From Mycobacterium sp. Marseille-P9652 (GTDB lineage: Bacteria; Actinomycetota; Actinomycetes; Mycobacteriales; Mycobacteriaceae), in assembly GCF_902652685.1 (NCBI RefSeq), contig NZ_CACRUY010000035.1:1-58689 (forward strand): a DNA stretch of 58,689 nucleotides, read 5' to 3'. Made by a program: the position numbers and the translations under genes. Below, one piece after another: positions 1 to 9,374 of the stretch. The notes under the pieces were generated by a model. It was not told the DNA's origin. It worked only from the letters and a program-made list of their open reading frames with translations, and searched no databases. The first letter of the stretch is position 1; each line of letters starts with the position of its first letter.

Positions 1-1179
<1,179 letters not shown>

Positions 1180-1497
1180 CGCCGACCTCCCAGTACCCAA
1201 ACGAGGTCAGCCCCGCTGGTCATCGCTGAATCACGTCGCGCCGAACAACGACCCCCACACCTGGGGGGGTATTGAAATCGACCGTTTTCAGAATTGACTT
1301 TGGAGCCGCACCCACGTAGGGCCAAAGGTCCTTAACTCATGTGACGCGTGGTTCTGACGGAGCCCGTCTGCGTCGCCGCCGAGTTTGTGCTCCGCCGATT
1401 ATCTAGTGCGAGTTGGCAATCTGCGTCGAGAACATGTGGTACGCCGATCTCGTCGCCACGTGTACTCGCACCTAGCCGGCCGCAGTTCGGCGAACGG
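1180..1497. other. Intergenic region upstream of the PE_PGRS gene
   Basis: This 318-base gap separates the PE_PGRS start from the end of the response-regulator gene. I see no credible ORF. It must hold the PE_PGRS promoter on the minus strand, and it contains one DosR-like box, listed separately. Confidence 0.5.
1316..1335 (-). promoter_or_regulatory. Candidate DosR box upstream of PE_PGRS
   Basis: The minus strand reads TTAAGGACCTTTGGCCCTAC, matching the DosR consensus TTSGGGACTWWAGTCCCSAA at about 13 of 20 positions, with the GGAC and GCCC cores in place. It lies about 140 bases upstream of the PE_PGRS start. Pattern match only. Confidence 0.35.
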
Positions 1498-1911
1498 CTA
1501 GCGCGTCGGAGTCCGCAGCAGGCCCATCACCGTGCGTCCGAGCACGATCGGGTCGATGGGATGCGGCACCGCGGCCTCGGCCCGCGACCAGCTGGCCAGC
1601 CAGGCGTCGTCCGGGCGCCCGGTGAGCACGAGGATCGGCGGGCAGGTGTCGAGTTCGTCCTTGAGCTGCTTGGCGATGCCCATGCCGCCGGTCGGCGTGG
1701 CCTCGCCGTCGAGGATGGCGAGGTCGATGCCGCCCTCGTCCATGGTGCGGACCACCATCGGGCCGGTCGCCACCTCGACGTAGGTCAGCTTGGGCAGGTC
1801 GGGGTGCAGTTGGGTGCCCAGTGCCCGCATCACCTGTTCGCGGGTCTTGGCGTTATCGCTGTAGACGAGGACCCTCAGGGCCGCGCTGGATTCGGTGGTC
1901 GACTCAGGCAC
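1498..1911 (-). CDS. Orphan response-regulator receiver protein (Rv3143-like)
   Basis: A single-domain receiver protein of 137 residues with no output domain. Visible features are the first beta strand and acidic turn (LRVLVYSDN), the phospho-acceptor Asp in LAILDGEAT, and the strand-4/strand-5 segments PPILVLTGRP and AAVPHPIDP. It closely resembles M. tuberculosis Rv3143 as I recall it. The GTG start has no ribosome binding site, but a TACCAT -10 element (1924 to 1919) ends 7 bases before it, which fits a leaderless transcript. A stand-alone receiver probably acts by protein contact or as a phosphate sink; no cognate kinase is adjacent. Confidence 0.85.
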   Translation of the reverse strand: MPESTTESSAALRVLVYSDNAKTREQVMRALGTQLHPDLPKLTYVEVATGPMVVRTMDEGGIDLAILDGEATPTGGMGIAKQLKDELDTCPPILVLTGRPDDAWLASWSRAEAAVPHPIDPIVLGRTVMGLLRTPTR

Positions 1912-1941
1912 GGTGCAGATGGTACTGCTGCCGCGGTGTTC

Positions 1942-2478
1942 TCACCCGTGCGACCGCACGAAGACGGCGTCGGCGGCCGCCGTGGCGTTCGCCCCGATCA
2001 TGCCGAGCATGTTCTTGCCGAGGCCGAATGGGGCCCGCTCCAGCTTGGTCTCCCCGCACACGCGGATGGAGCCGTCCTCTTGCTCGCTGATCGTGGCGGG
2101 CAGCGTCAGCGGCGCGGTGACGCCCTTGATGGTCAACTCCGCCCGCAGGTCGGCGGACCTGCCCTTGGTCGGGTGGGCCGCGCTGACGACGACGGCGATG
2201 TCCGCGAAGCGCTCGACGTCGAAGAAGTCGGCCGAGCGCAGATGCTTGTCGCGACGGCCGATCCCGGTGTCGAGCGAGGCGGCCCGGATGTCGATGCGGC
2301 CGAAAACGCCGCCGTCGCCGGTGAGTTGGCCCTCGCCGGAGAAGTCGGTGAAGTGGCCCTTGACGTTCAGCAGGCCCCACATGTTGCTGACCTTGAACGT
2401 GATGGTCGAGCGGTCCGGGGCCAGCGTCCAGGCGCCGGCCATCTCGGGGTCGTTCAGCAGGATTTCCAGGGTCGTCAC
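1942..2478 (-). CDS. YceI family protein
   Basis: A protein of 178 residues with the YceI lipocalin-like beta-barrel pattern: WTLAPDRSTITFKV at the start, NVKGHFTDFSG, then HLRSADFFDVERFADIAVV and ELTIKGVTAPLTLP. YceI proteins bind long isoprenoid or other lipid chains. There is no signal peptide, so this copy is cytoplasmic. I prefer the GTG at 2478 because GGGAG lies at proper distance; the GTG at 2484 overlaps that site. It lies in line between the NTF2-like gene and the receiver gene on the same strand. Confidence 0.8.
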   Translation of the reverse strand: MTTLEILLNDPEMAGAWTLAPDRSTITFKVSNMWGLLNVKGHFTDFSGEGQLTGDGGVFGRIDIRAASLDTGIGRRDKHLRSADFFDVERFADIAVVVSAAHPTKGRSADLRAELTIKGVTAPLTLPATISEQEDGSIRVCGETKLERAPFGLGKNMLGMIGANATAAADAVFVRSHG

Positions 2479-2511
2479 CGTCACTCCCTTCGATTCGGGC
2501 GAATGTAGCCG

Positions 2512-2901
2512 CTAGGACAGCAGCGGCGCGATCTGGGCGGGATCGAAGTATTCGTCGATCCGGGTAATCAGGCCGTCGGGGCCGACCCTGATGACGATGC
2601 ACACCCGCATCGAGATCGATTGCCCCGCATGGCCGTTCGCGTGCAGGACGTGCTGCTGGACGAAGCCGGCGTCGAAGAACTGCCGGTCGAGGATCTCGTA
2701 GCGGCGTGCGGTCGTCGCGGTGATGAACCAGTCGATCACCCGCAGCGCGCGGCCCTTGTCGTCGTCGCGCTTGGCGCCGGTGCGCCACACCGCGACGTCG
2801 CCGCTCCACATCCGGTCGACCGCGGCGAAATCGCCCCTCTCGATCGCGGGGAAGAGGCGGTCGGCCACCTCGGCGATGGTTTGCGCGCTGGTCGTGGGCA
2901 T
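2512..2901 (-). CDS. NTF2-like / SnoaL-like protein
   Basis: A 129-residue cone-fold protein: N-terminal helices (TIAEVADRLFPAIERGDFAAVDRMW), a central sheet, and the closing strand VIRVGPDGLITRIDEYFDP typical of SnoaL/limonene-epoxide-hydrolase relatives. The family includes small hydrolases, isomerases and binding proteins; this one cannot be assigned a substrate. It starts 12 bases after the DUF6285-type gene, with GGAG just upstream, so it is probably read through from the large catabolic operon. From position it may correspond to M. tuberculosis Rv3142c, which I cannot confirm. Confidence 0.75.
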   Translation of the reverse strand: MPTTSAQTIAEVADRLFPAIERGDFAAVDRMWSGDVAVWRTGAKRDDDKGRALRVIDWFITATTARRYEILDRQFFDAGFVQQHVLHANGHAGQSISMRVCIVIRVGPDGLITRIDEYFDPAQIAPLLS

Positions 2902-2913
2902 CGGTACCGGCTC

Positions 2914-3261
2914 CTACTCTGCTGGTTCGACGTCGTATCCGGGGTGGGCCGCGGCCAACCGGCGGCCCACCACCGTGCGCAGGCAGGCCGTGACCTCGTC
3001 GTCGCGCCCGTCCAGCTCGCCGGCCCTGATCGCGGCGGCCAGCTCCTCCTCGTCGCTGAACCCCAAGTCGGCGAGGGCGAGCCGGGACTCCTCCTCGCTC
3101 TCGTCGAGCAGTTCGCGCTCGACGATGCGCAGCGCGTTCGCGGCGACCCGGGCGTGGAAGTTCACCTGCCCGGTGGTCGCCGCCCGGACGTCGGTCTCCA
3201 GGAATTCCGCGACCGCGGCGACGAGTTCGGCCGCCAGGGGACGGCCGTAGGCGCCGATCAC
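2914..3261 (-). CDS. DUF6285-type protein, partner of ACAD/kinase pair
   Basis: A protein of about 115 residues starting VIGAYGRPLAAELVAAVAEF. It contains QVNFHARVAANALRIVERE and ends in an acidic/helical region. I recognise it as the small conserved protein (DUF6285-type) that commonly follows acyl-CoA dehydrogenase plus APH-kinase gene pairs in actinobacteria; no biochemical function is known to me. The GTG start overlaps the kinase stop in GTGA, so translation is coupled. It is the last gene of the overlapping run beginning at 10465. Confidence 0.75.
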   Translation of the reverse strand: MIGAYGRPLAAELVAAVAEFLETDVRAATTGQVNFHARVAANALRIVERELLDESEEESRLALADLGFSDEEELAAAIRAGELDGRDDEVTACLRTVVGRRLAAAHPGYDVEPAE

Positions 3262-4250
3262 GGGCGCACCTCCTCTGCGAAGGTGGGCATCTCCAGCAGT
3301 TCGAGCAGGTCCCATTCGGTCTCGCAGACGCGGCGCCCGATCGCCGCCAGCTCCACCGATCGGAACTGACCGCTCAGGTGCCGCTCGGCCTGGTAGCGGC
3401 AGATGACGCCCCAGCGCAGGGTCGCCAGCACCAGCCACCAGTGGAACGTCACCCGGTCGACGGTAGTCCCGCCGGCCTCCTCGTAGGCCCGCAGGAAGCT
3501 TTCGATGCTGCCGAGGCCGCCGGCGCCCAGGCTGGCGGGGGCGCCGAACCGCCAGGCCCGGATGCAGAACCAGGCCAGGTCCTCGTAGGCCGCCCCGACG
3601 TGCACCAACTCCCAGTCCAGCACGGCGGCAAGGTCGGAGCCGTCGACGATCAGGTTGCCCATGCGGTAGTCGCCGTGCACCAGGACCCGGGCCGACAGCG
3701 CGGGGGGCCGGTGCGCCTGCAGCCACCGGAACGCCCACTCGAAGGTGGCGGTGGTGTCGCCGATGTCGTCCAGGCGCGCGCGCCACTGCTCGAGTGGGTC
3801 TTCGCCGGTGAGCGCCCGATCGGTCGCGTCGGCGCGGTGAATGGCCGCCAGCGCGTCGGCGCACTGACGCAGCAGGCGGGCCCGGCCGGGGGCGTCGAGC
3901 CGACGCTGGATGCGCCGCACGATGGTCTCACCCTCGATGGCGTCGCAGATGAGGAACGGATTGCCCAGCGCCGCCGGGGAATCCGTGGCGACCAGAACGT
4001 GCGGCACCGGTGCGCCGGCCGCGGCGGCCGCGGCCTGAGACCGGGCTTCGAGCTCCATTCCGGCGTGCACGTCGTCGGGCGGGCCGATGCGCAGGATCAG
4101 CGACCGGCGCCGCGTTCCCGTGACCGCGTCGAAGGCCCACGTGGTCCGGCTGGCTCCGCCGGTGAGTGCGCGCAGATGCTCGATCGCCACGTCACCGGCC
4201 CCGAGGACCGGCTCGAGGACGTCGGCAAGTTTGGGCGCCAGTTCGCTCAC
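3258..4250 (-). CDS. APH-family phosphotransferase (ACAD10/11 kinase-like)
   Basis: A 330-residue aminoglycoside-phosphotransferase-fold kinase. The N-lobe has LTGGASRTTWAF and LILRIGPPD (nucleotide loop and Lys/Arg strand region). The catalytic loop HGDYRMGN is at residues 192-199 and the metal-binding LDWE at 211-214. It looks like the family misnamed FadE36 in M. tuberculosis, and like the kinase half of mammalian ACAD10/ACAD11. Its GTG start overlaps the acyl-CoA dehydrogenase stop (GTGA), and its own stop overlaps the DUF6285-type start. I infer phosphorylation of a hydroxyacyl-CoA or hydroxy acid rather than a drug, because of the coupling to the dehydrogenase. Confidence 0.85.
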   Translation of the reverse strand: MSELAPKLADVLEPVLGAGDVAIEHLRALTGGASRTTWAFDAVTGTRRRSLILRIGPPDDVHAGMELEARSQAAAAAAGAPVPHVLVATDSPAALGNPFLICDAIEGETIVRRIQRRLDAPGRARLLRQCADALAAIHRADATDRALTGEDPLEQWRARLDDIGDTTATFEWAFRWLQAHRPPALSARVLVHGDYRMGNLIVDGSDLAAVLDWELVHVGAAYEDLAWFCIRAWRFGAPASLGAGGLGSIESFLRAYEEAGGTTVDRVTFHWWLVLATLRWGVICRYQAERHLSGQFRSVELAAIGRRVCETEWDLLELLEMPTFAEEVRP

Positions 4251-5485
4251 TGCTTGCCGAACTTGAACAGTCGCTGGGCCACCCGGCGGATCTGGATCTC
4301 CTCCGCGCCCTCGGTGATGCGGTAGCGGCGGTGGTGGCGGTAGATGTGCTCGAACGGCTCGTGCCGGCTGTAGCCGAGGCCGCCGAAGATCTGCATGGCC
4401 CGGTCGGCGGCGTCGCAGACCAGCCGGTTCGCGCGGTAGTTCGCCATCGACACCTTGTCCGACACCTCCATGTGGTGGTTGCGGTCCACGTGCCAGGCCG
4501 CGTAATGCACCAGCAGGCGGACCATCTGGGCCTCGGTCTGCAGCTCGGCCAGCGGCCACTGGACAGCCTGGTTCACCGACAGGGGCTTGCCGAAAACGGT
4601 TCTGTTGCCGGCGTATTCGGCGGCCCGGTCGATGCAGTACTGGGCGGCGCCCAGGCTGCTGGCTGCCTGCCGAATCCGGTTCTCGTGCAGGAACGTCTGC
4701 GCCACCTCCAGGCCGCGGTCCACCTCGCCGAGCACCGCGTCGGCCGGTACCCGCACGTCGGTGAGCACCACCTCGCCGTGGTCGGTCGGCATGTTGAACG
4801 TCCACCAGAAATACGGGACGGTGAAGCCGGGCGCATCGGTGGGAACCAGGAACGCCGTGATGCCGCGGGCCTGCCCGGGCTCCCCGGAGGTGCGGGCGAA
4901 CACCAGGTCGTGGGTGGCGCGGTGGACGCCGGTGTTCCACCGCTTGGCGCCGTTGATCACCCATTCGTCACCGTCGGGTTCGGCGTGGGTTTCCAGCCAC
5001 GTCGCGTCCGAGCCGTGCAGCGGCTCGGACAGGCCGAATGCCATCGAGCGTTCGCCGGTGATCAACGCCTCAGACCACGCCCGCCGTTGCTCGTCGGTGC
5101 CGAAGCGCTCCATCATGATCACCTGCGGGAAGTTGCCGACGATCGAGGACTCGTTCTGCAGGTCGTTGTGCAGGCCAAGGCCCTTGTGCGCCAGGTGTTC
5201 CCGGATGACGGCCATGTCGACGTTGCTGCCGTCGCGGCCGCCGAGCGATGCCGGCAGCCCGTAGCGCAGCCAGCCCGCCTTGTCGGCCCGCCGGCGCATC
5301 TCGGAAAGCAGGTCCTCCCACTCCCGCGTCGGGATGCCGTCGTTGTCCCAGTCGGTGCGGGCGTGTTCGCGGCGTTTGTCGAAATACTGGATGTTCTCGC
5401 GCTCCAGCGGCTTGATCTCGGCCTCGATGAAGTCGTCCATCTCCGCGAGCAGGCCCGGAAGGTGTTCGGGCAGGGTGAAATCCAC
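4247..5485 (-). CDS. Acyl-CoA dehydrogenase, ACAD10/11-like
   Basis: A 412-residue flavin acyl-CoA dehydrogenase: N-terminal helical domain, the middle-domain FAD segment AFGLSEPLHGSDATWLE, and the C-terminal FGGLGYSRHEPFEHIYRHHR followed by RITEGAEEIQIRR. The His-rich HIYRHHRRYRITEGA ending resembles the ACAD10/11 branch rather than short-chain dehydrogenases. The GTG at 5485 is chosen because GAGGAG lies just upstream and the protein then begins VDFTLPEHL; longer upstream ORF sequence is low-complexity Arg/Ser and non-coding. It sits 19 bases after the TetR gene and overlaps the kinase gene by 4 bases. Substrate unknown. Confidence 0.88.
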   Translation of the reverse strand: MDFTLPEHLPGLLAEMDDFIEAEIKPLERENIQYFDKRREHARTDWDNDGIPTREWEDLLSEMRRRADKAGWLRYGLPASLGGRDGSNVDMAVIREHLAHKGLGLHNDLQNESSIVGNFPQVIMMERFGTDEQRRAWSEALITGERSMAFGLSEPLHGSDATWLETHAEPDGDEWVINGAKRWNTGVHRATHDLVFARTSGEPGQARGITAFLVPTDAPGFTVPYFWWTFNMPTDHGEVVLTDVRVPADAVLGEVDRGLEVAQTFLHENRIRQAASSLGAAQYCIDRAAEYAGNRTVFGKPLSVNQAVQWPLAELQTEAQMVRLLVHYAAWHVDRNHHMEVSDKVSMANYRANRLVCDAADRAMQIFGGLGYSRHEPFEHIYRHHRRYRITEGAEEIQIRRVAQRLFKFGKQ

Positions 5486-5504
5486 GTTGACTCCTCTGAC
5501 TCCT

Positions 5505-6116
5505 CTACGCGCCGTACAAAGTCTTCTTCCACACCGTCGCCAGCGTCGTGATGGCATCGGTGTCGCTGATCTCCAAGTCCAGGCCGGACGCGCCGACGAA
5601 GACGGTCGTGAAGTTCTCGAACAGCAGCGCGATCGCCGCCGCGATGTGTCGCGCGTCGAGTTCGGCACCGTAGCCCTGCTCCTGGGCGCGGGCCACCGAG
5701 GCCGCCACGATGTCCATGCCGAATCTCCGGAACTCGTTCTGCACGGCCGCGAAGCGCTGCTGGGTGGCGGCGAGCTGCGCGACGGCGATCATGATGCCGA
5801 TGTTCTGCTTGAACATGTTCCAGTATCCGGTCACTACCGCGGTGAAAAACGCGTCGTCGTCGGGCGATTCGGGCAGCCGCAGGCTCAGCCCGGACGGCTC
5901 CACGACGTCGTGCAGGAAGGACTCCGCGAGCGCGGCCAGCAGGTCTTCCTTGTCGGCGTAGTAGCGGTAGAAGGCCGCCGGCGATCTGCCGGCGGCCGAC
6001 GTGATGTCGGCGAGCGTGGTGCCGTGAAAGCCGCGCTCGGCGAACAGCTTCCGGGCGGCCTGCTCGATGGCCTGCCGGGTCTGGCGGCCCTTGGGGGTCA
6101 GCGTGCCGGCGGGCAT
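5505..6116 (-). CDS. TetR-family regulator, embedded in the catabolic operon
   Basis: A 203-residue TetR protein. The N-terminal helix-turn-helix is clear (AARKLFAERGFHGTTLADIT, then SAAGRSPAAFYRYYADKEDLL), followed by a ligand-binding helical domain. Its start shares one base with the stop of the HMG-CoA-lyase-like gene (TGATG), so it is co-transcribed with the enzymes. A regulator inside its own operon usually represses the operon promoter. The palindrome at 10510-10525 in front of the first gene is the best candidate site. The inducer is probably an acyl-CoA intermediate of the pathway. Confidence 0.87.
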   Translation of the reverse strand: MPAGTLTPKGRQTRQAIEQAARKLFAERGFHGTTLADITSAAGRSPAAFYRYYADKEDLLAALAESFLHDVVEPSGLSLRLPESPDDDAFFTAVVTGYWNMFKQNIGIMIAVAQLAATQQRFAAVQNEFRRFGMDIVAASVARAQEQGYGAELDARHIAAAIALLFENFTTVFVGASGLDLEISDTDAITTLATVWKKTLYGA

Positions 6117-7009
6117 CAGGCCCGGATCCGGTCGCCCGCGCGCAACAGTGCGCCCGGAAGGTCATGCCCAACAGCCGATTTGGCGACACGCGCGGCCGCG
6201 ATCGTGGCGTCGAGGTCGAGGTCCACGCCGAAGCCGCTGTCGCGCAGCAGGTACACCAGGTCCTCGGTGGCGATGTTGCCGGTGGCGCCCGGGGCGAACG
6301 GACAGCCGCCCAGCCCGCCGACGGATGCGTCGAGCCGGGTGACCCCGGCGCTCACCGCCGCGTAGGCGCTCGCCAGGCCGGCGCCGCGCGTGTTGTGGAA
6401 GTGCCCGCCCAGTGGCATGTCACCGAGCAACGGACGCAGTTGGGCGACCAGCGAACTGACGCGCCCCGGCGTGGTGGTGCCGATGGTGTCGGCGATCGAG
6501 AACCGGTCGGCGCCGCGCTCGCGGGCGGCCACGGCGATGTCGAGGACGCGCTCGGGTGGCGTCGGCCCGTCGAACGGGCAGTCCCACGCGGTGGCCACGA
6601 TGACCTCGACGGTGACGCCGGCGTCGTGCGCGATCGCGACGATGTCCCGGATCTGCTCGGTGGCCTCGGCGGCGGACCGCCCGACGTTGGCCCGGCTGAA
6701 CGCGTCACTGGCCGCCACCACGTATTCGATGGATCGCAGGCCGGCAGCGACCGCGCGCCTGGCGCCGTTTGGACTGGCGACGAGCGCGGAGAATTCGATG
6801 TCCGGGTAGTCGCGCAGGTGCGCGGCCAGTTCGGCGGCGTCGGCCATCGACGGGACCTTCGACGGCGAGACGAAGGCGGTGGCCTCCACCTCCCGCACGC
6901 CGGTCGCCGCGATGGCGGCCAGCAGTTCCAGCTTGGCGGACAACGGGATCGGCGCCTCGATCTGCAGGCCGTCGCGCAGCGCGACCTCGCGGATCCGGAC
7001 GTGCGTCAT
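6116..7009 (-). CDS. HMG-CoA lyase-like enzyme (DRE-TIM family)
   Basis: A 297-residue DRE-TIM metallolyase. The N-terminus has REVALRDGLQ (catalytic Arg and metal Asp). GGHFHNTRGAGLASA supplies the paired metal His residues, and GGLGGCPFAPGATGN contains the active-site Cys loop of HMG-CoA lyases. The family cleaves 3-hydroxy-3-methylglutaryl-CoA or related 3-hydroxy-3-alkyl acyl-CoAs to acetyl-CoA plus a keto acid. Its ATG overlaps the CoA-transferase in ATGA order, so the CoA ester is probably made by that transferase. The substrate may differ from HMG-CoA given the unusual operon. Confidence 0.88.
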   Translation of the reverse strand: MTHVRIREVALRDGLQIEAPIPLSAKLELLAAIAATGVREVEATAFVSPSKVPSMADAAELAAHLRDYPDIEFSALVASPNGARRAVAAGLRSIEYVVAASDAFSRANVGRSAAEATEQIRDIVAIAHDAGVTVEVIVATAWDCPFDGPTPPERVLDIAVAARERGADRFSIADTIGTTTPGRVSSLVAQLRPLLGDMPLGGHFHNTRGAGLASAYAAVSAGVTRLDASVGGLGGCPFAPGATGNIATEDLVYLLRDSGFGVDLDLDATIAAARVAKSAVGHDLPGALLRAGDRIRA

Positions 7010-8205
7010 ACGACCTCCTCCGCCCTCAAATCCTTCAGTTCGTCCGGCGTCTTGCCGAGCAGGCCGATGTAGACGTCGTCGTTGTGCTGGCCCGGCCGCG
7101 CGGGTCCGGCGTTGCGCACCCGGCCCGGGGACTCCGAGAGCACGGGCACGACGCCCGGCCCGAGCACGTCGCGCCCGATGCGCTCGTCGTAGTGCTCGAC
7201 GAGCATGCCGCGCGCCCGCAACTGCGGGTCCTCGACCACCTCGGCGACGGTGTTGATGGGGCCCGCGATCACGCCCGCGGCGCTGAGCGTCTCGATGATG
7301 TCGCCGGGCTGCCGTTCGGCCGCCCAGGCGCCGATGATCTCGTCGAGCTCGTCCTGGTTGCGGCCCCGGACGCCGTGCGTGGCGAACCGGTCATCGGTCG
7401 CCAGCTCCGGGCGTCCCATCGCCTTGCACAGGCGCGCGAACACCGTGTCCTGATTGGCGGCGATCACCACCCAGGAGCCGTCGGCGCTGCGGTAGATGTT
7501 CGACGGCGCAATGCCCTCCAGCCGGGTGCCCGACGGCCCGCGCACCACGCCGCCGACGTCGTAGTCCGGGATCGTCGACTCCTGAACGGCCAGGCACGAT
7601 TCGGTGAGTGCGACGTCGACCACCTGCCCGCGCCCGGTGACGCTGCGCCGGTACAGCGCGGCCAGTGCGCCCTGCGCGCCGAACATGCCGGCCAGGCTGT
7701 CGCCGAGCGACAGCGCAAGCCGGGGCCGCGGCCCGCCGGGGAAGCCGTTGAGGTGCCGCAGCCCGCTCGCGGCCTCGGCCACCGAGGCGTACCCGGCCTT
7801 GTGCGCGTCGGGCCCCGTCTGCCCGTAGCCGGACACCCGCACGAGGATGATGCGCGGATTGCGTTCGCTGAGCACGTCGTAGCCGAGGTTCCACTTCTCC
7901 AGCGTGCCCGGGCGGAAGTTCTCGACGACGATGTCGGATCGCTCGACGAGCTCGAGGAACAGCTCGCGGCCGCGCGGCTTGCGCAGGTCGAGCGTCACCG
8001 CCCTCTTGTTGCGCGCGTGCACCGTCCAGAAGACGCGGTGCCCGTCGAGTTCGGCCTGGCCCCAGGTGCGCAACGGGTCCGGGGCGCCGGGCGGTTCCAC
8101 CTTGATGACGTCGGCGCCCATGTCGCCGAGGAGCCGGCCGGCGAAGGGTCCGGCGATCAGGGTGCCGAGCTCCAGCACCCGGACGCCGTCGAGCGGTCCG
8201 CTCAT
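7006..8205 (-). CDS. Class III CoA transferase (CaiB/BaiF family)
   Basis: A 399-residue family III CoA transferase: LDGVRVLELGTLIAGPFAGRLLGDMGADVIKVE at the N-terminus, the NKRAVTLDL strand, VENFRPG, and a catalytic Asp in LSLGDSLAGMFG. Counting from the ATG at 8205 this Asp is residue 169, the same number as in formyl-CoA transferase. A TTG three bases upstream is an alternative start, but the ATG gives the TGATG overlap with the hydrolase gene. The enzyme would move CoA (typically from succinyl-CoA) onto a carboxylic acid released earlier in the pathway and feed the lyase. Confidence 0.9.
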   Translation of the reverse strand: MSGPLDGVRVLELGTLIAGPFAGRLLGDMGADVIKVEPPGAPDPLRTWGQAELDGHRVFWTVHARNKRAVTLDLRKPRGRELFLELVERSDIVVENFRPGTLEKWNLGYDVLSERNPRIILVRVSGYGQTGPDAHKAGYASVAEAASGLRHLNGFPGGPRPRLALSLGDSLAGMFGAQGALAALYRRSVTGRGQVVDVALTESCLAVQESTIPDYDVGGVVRGPSGTRLEGIAPSNIYRSADGSWVVIAANQDTVFARLCKAMGRPELATDDRFATHGVRGRNQDELDEIIGAWAAERQPGDIIETLSAAGVIAGPINTVAEVVEDPQLRARGMLVEHYDERIGRDVLGPGVVPVLSESPGRVRNAGPARPGQHNDDVYIGLLGKTPDELKDLRAEEVV

Positions 8206-9374
8206 CAAGCCTCCGCGAAGTCGTGCCGGACCAGCCAGTCGGTGACCACGCCGACCGCCGCGCGCAGCTTGTCCCGCTGGTCGGGGCCAGCGTAATAATG
8301 TGTCGCGCCGGGGATTTCGTGCATCTCCTTGTCATGATGCCCGATCGCCTCGAAGAGCCGTCGGGTGTGGCTGGGTGTGCAGGCGTCGTCGGCAAGGTTA
8401 CCGATCACCAGCGCCGGGACGGCAATGTCGCGCCCGCAGGCCACCCCGTCGCCGCGGGCGTCGTCGTAGCTCCACTGGGAGAGCCAGCTGCGCAGCGTGC
8501 AGAAGCGTGCCAGCCCGACGGGACCCATGTTCACCACGCGGGGATCACCCAGATAGCAGGTTCCCGGGGTGCGTTCGTTGGGATCGACGGCCGGATCCAG
8601 CCAGCGGGGGTCGGCCATGGTGCCGTGCACGACGAAGCAGAACTCGTCGTCCGGGCGGCCCGCAGACTTCAGGGCGGCCAGCTGGTCCTTGACCCACGAC
8701 GTGATGCGCCGGTTCCGCTCGACCTGCGCCGCCCGGTAACGGCCCAGAAACGCCTCGGTGTAGGGCGGCTGGTTGGGGTTGTCGGGGTTGTAGAGGTCGA
8801 GCTCGGGGTCGCGCTTGGTGGGGTCGGATTCGTCGAGGATGGACGCGTCCAGCCATTCGGTGAGCGTGCCGTGGCGGCTGATGTGGGCGGCCAGCAGCAT
8901 GATGCCGTCGGCGGCGGGCAGCTCCAGCTTGGTCAGGTCGGGGCCGTCGCCGGACGGGCTCGATGTGATGGTCGGGTGCTGTGCCTGCTGCTGGTATAAC
9001 AGCGACAGCGAGCCGCCGCCGCTCCACCCCGCCAGCACGACTTGGGAGTAGCCCAGCCGCTTCTTCGCGTCCTTGATGCACTCGCCGAGGTCCTCGACCA
9101 CCTTCTCCATCAGCAGCGCCGAGTCGGTGCCGCGGAATCGGCTGTTGCAGTAGATGACATGGTGACCGGCGCGGGCCAGCGCGTTGATCATCGGCAGATA
9201 AGCCCCGCCGCCGATCGGATGCATGAACACCAGCACCGTGTCCGACGGCCTGTCGGGCTTGAGCAAGTAGCTCTCCAGCACGGTGATCTCAGCCAACCCG
9301 CCGTAGACGTCGCGGACACCCGAATCATTCTGAAAGGCAACGAGATACGGGATGCGCTCGTACTCGTGCTTCAC
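8205..9374 (-). CDS. Alpha/beta hydrolase
   Basis: A 389-residue alpha/beta hydrolase. The nucleophile elbow is GWSGG with Ser118. The acid residue probably lies in VIGNLADDACTPSH and the His in GATHYYAG near the C-terminus. LVFMHPIGGGAY carries the oxyanion region. I chose the GTG at 9374 because it forms a GTGA overlap with the preceding dioxygenase-like gene; the longer upstream frame is Arg/Pro-rich and non-coding. It may open a ring-cleavage product or lactone made by the dioxygenase-like protein, but that is inference from position. Confidence 0.85.
   Translation of the reverse strand: MKHEYERIPYLVAFQNDSGVRDVYGGLAEITVLESYLLKPDRPSDTVLVFMHPIGGGAYLPMINALARAGHHVIYCNSRFRGTDSALLMEKVVEDLGECIKDAKKRLGYSQVVLAGWSGGGSLSLLYQQQAQHPTITSSPSGDGPDLTKLELPAADGIMLLAAHISRHGTLTEWLDASILDESDPTKRDPELDLYNPDNPNQPPYTEAFLGRYRAAQVERNRRITSWVKDQLAALKSAGRPDDEFCFVVHGTMADPRWLDPAVDPNERTPGTCYLGDPRVVNMGPVGLARFCTLRSWLSQWSYDDARGDGVACGRDIAVPALVIGNLADDACTPSHTRRLFEAIGHHDKEMHEIPGATHYYAGPDQRDKLRAAVGVVTDWLVRHDFAEA

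Noticed and set aside
1348-2508. A 386-codon plus-strand frame over the receiver and YceI genes
   Set aside because: The minus strand encodes recognisable proteins. Long antisense frames are expected in GC-rich DNA.
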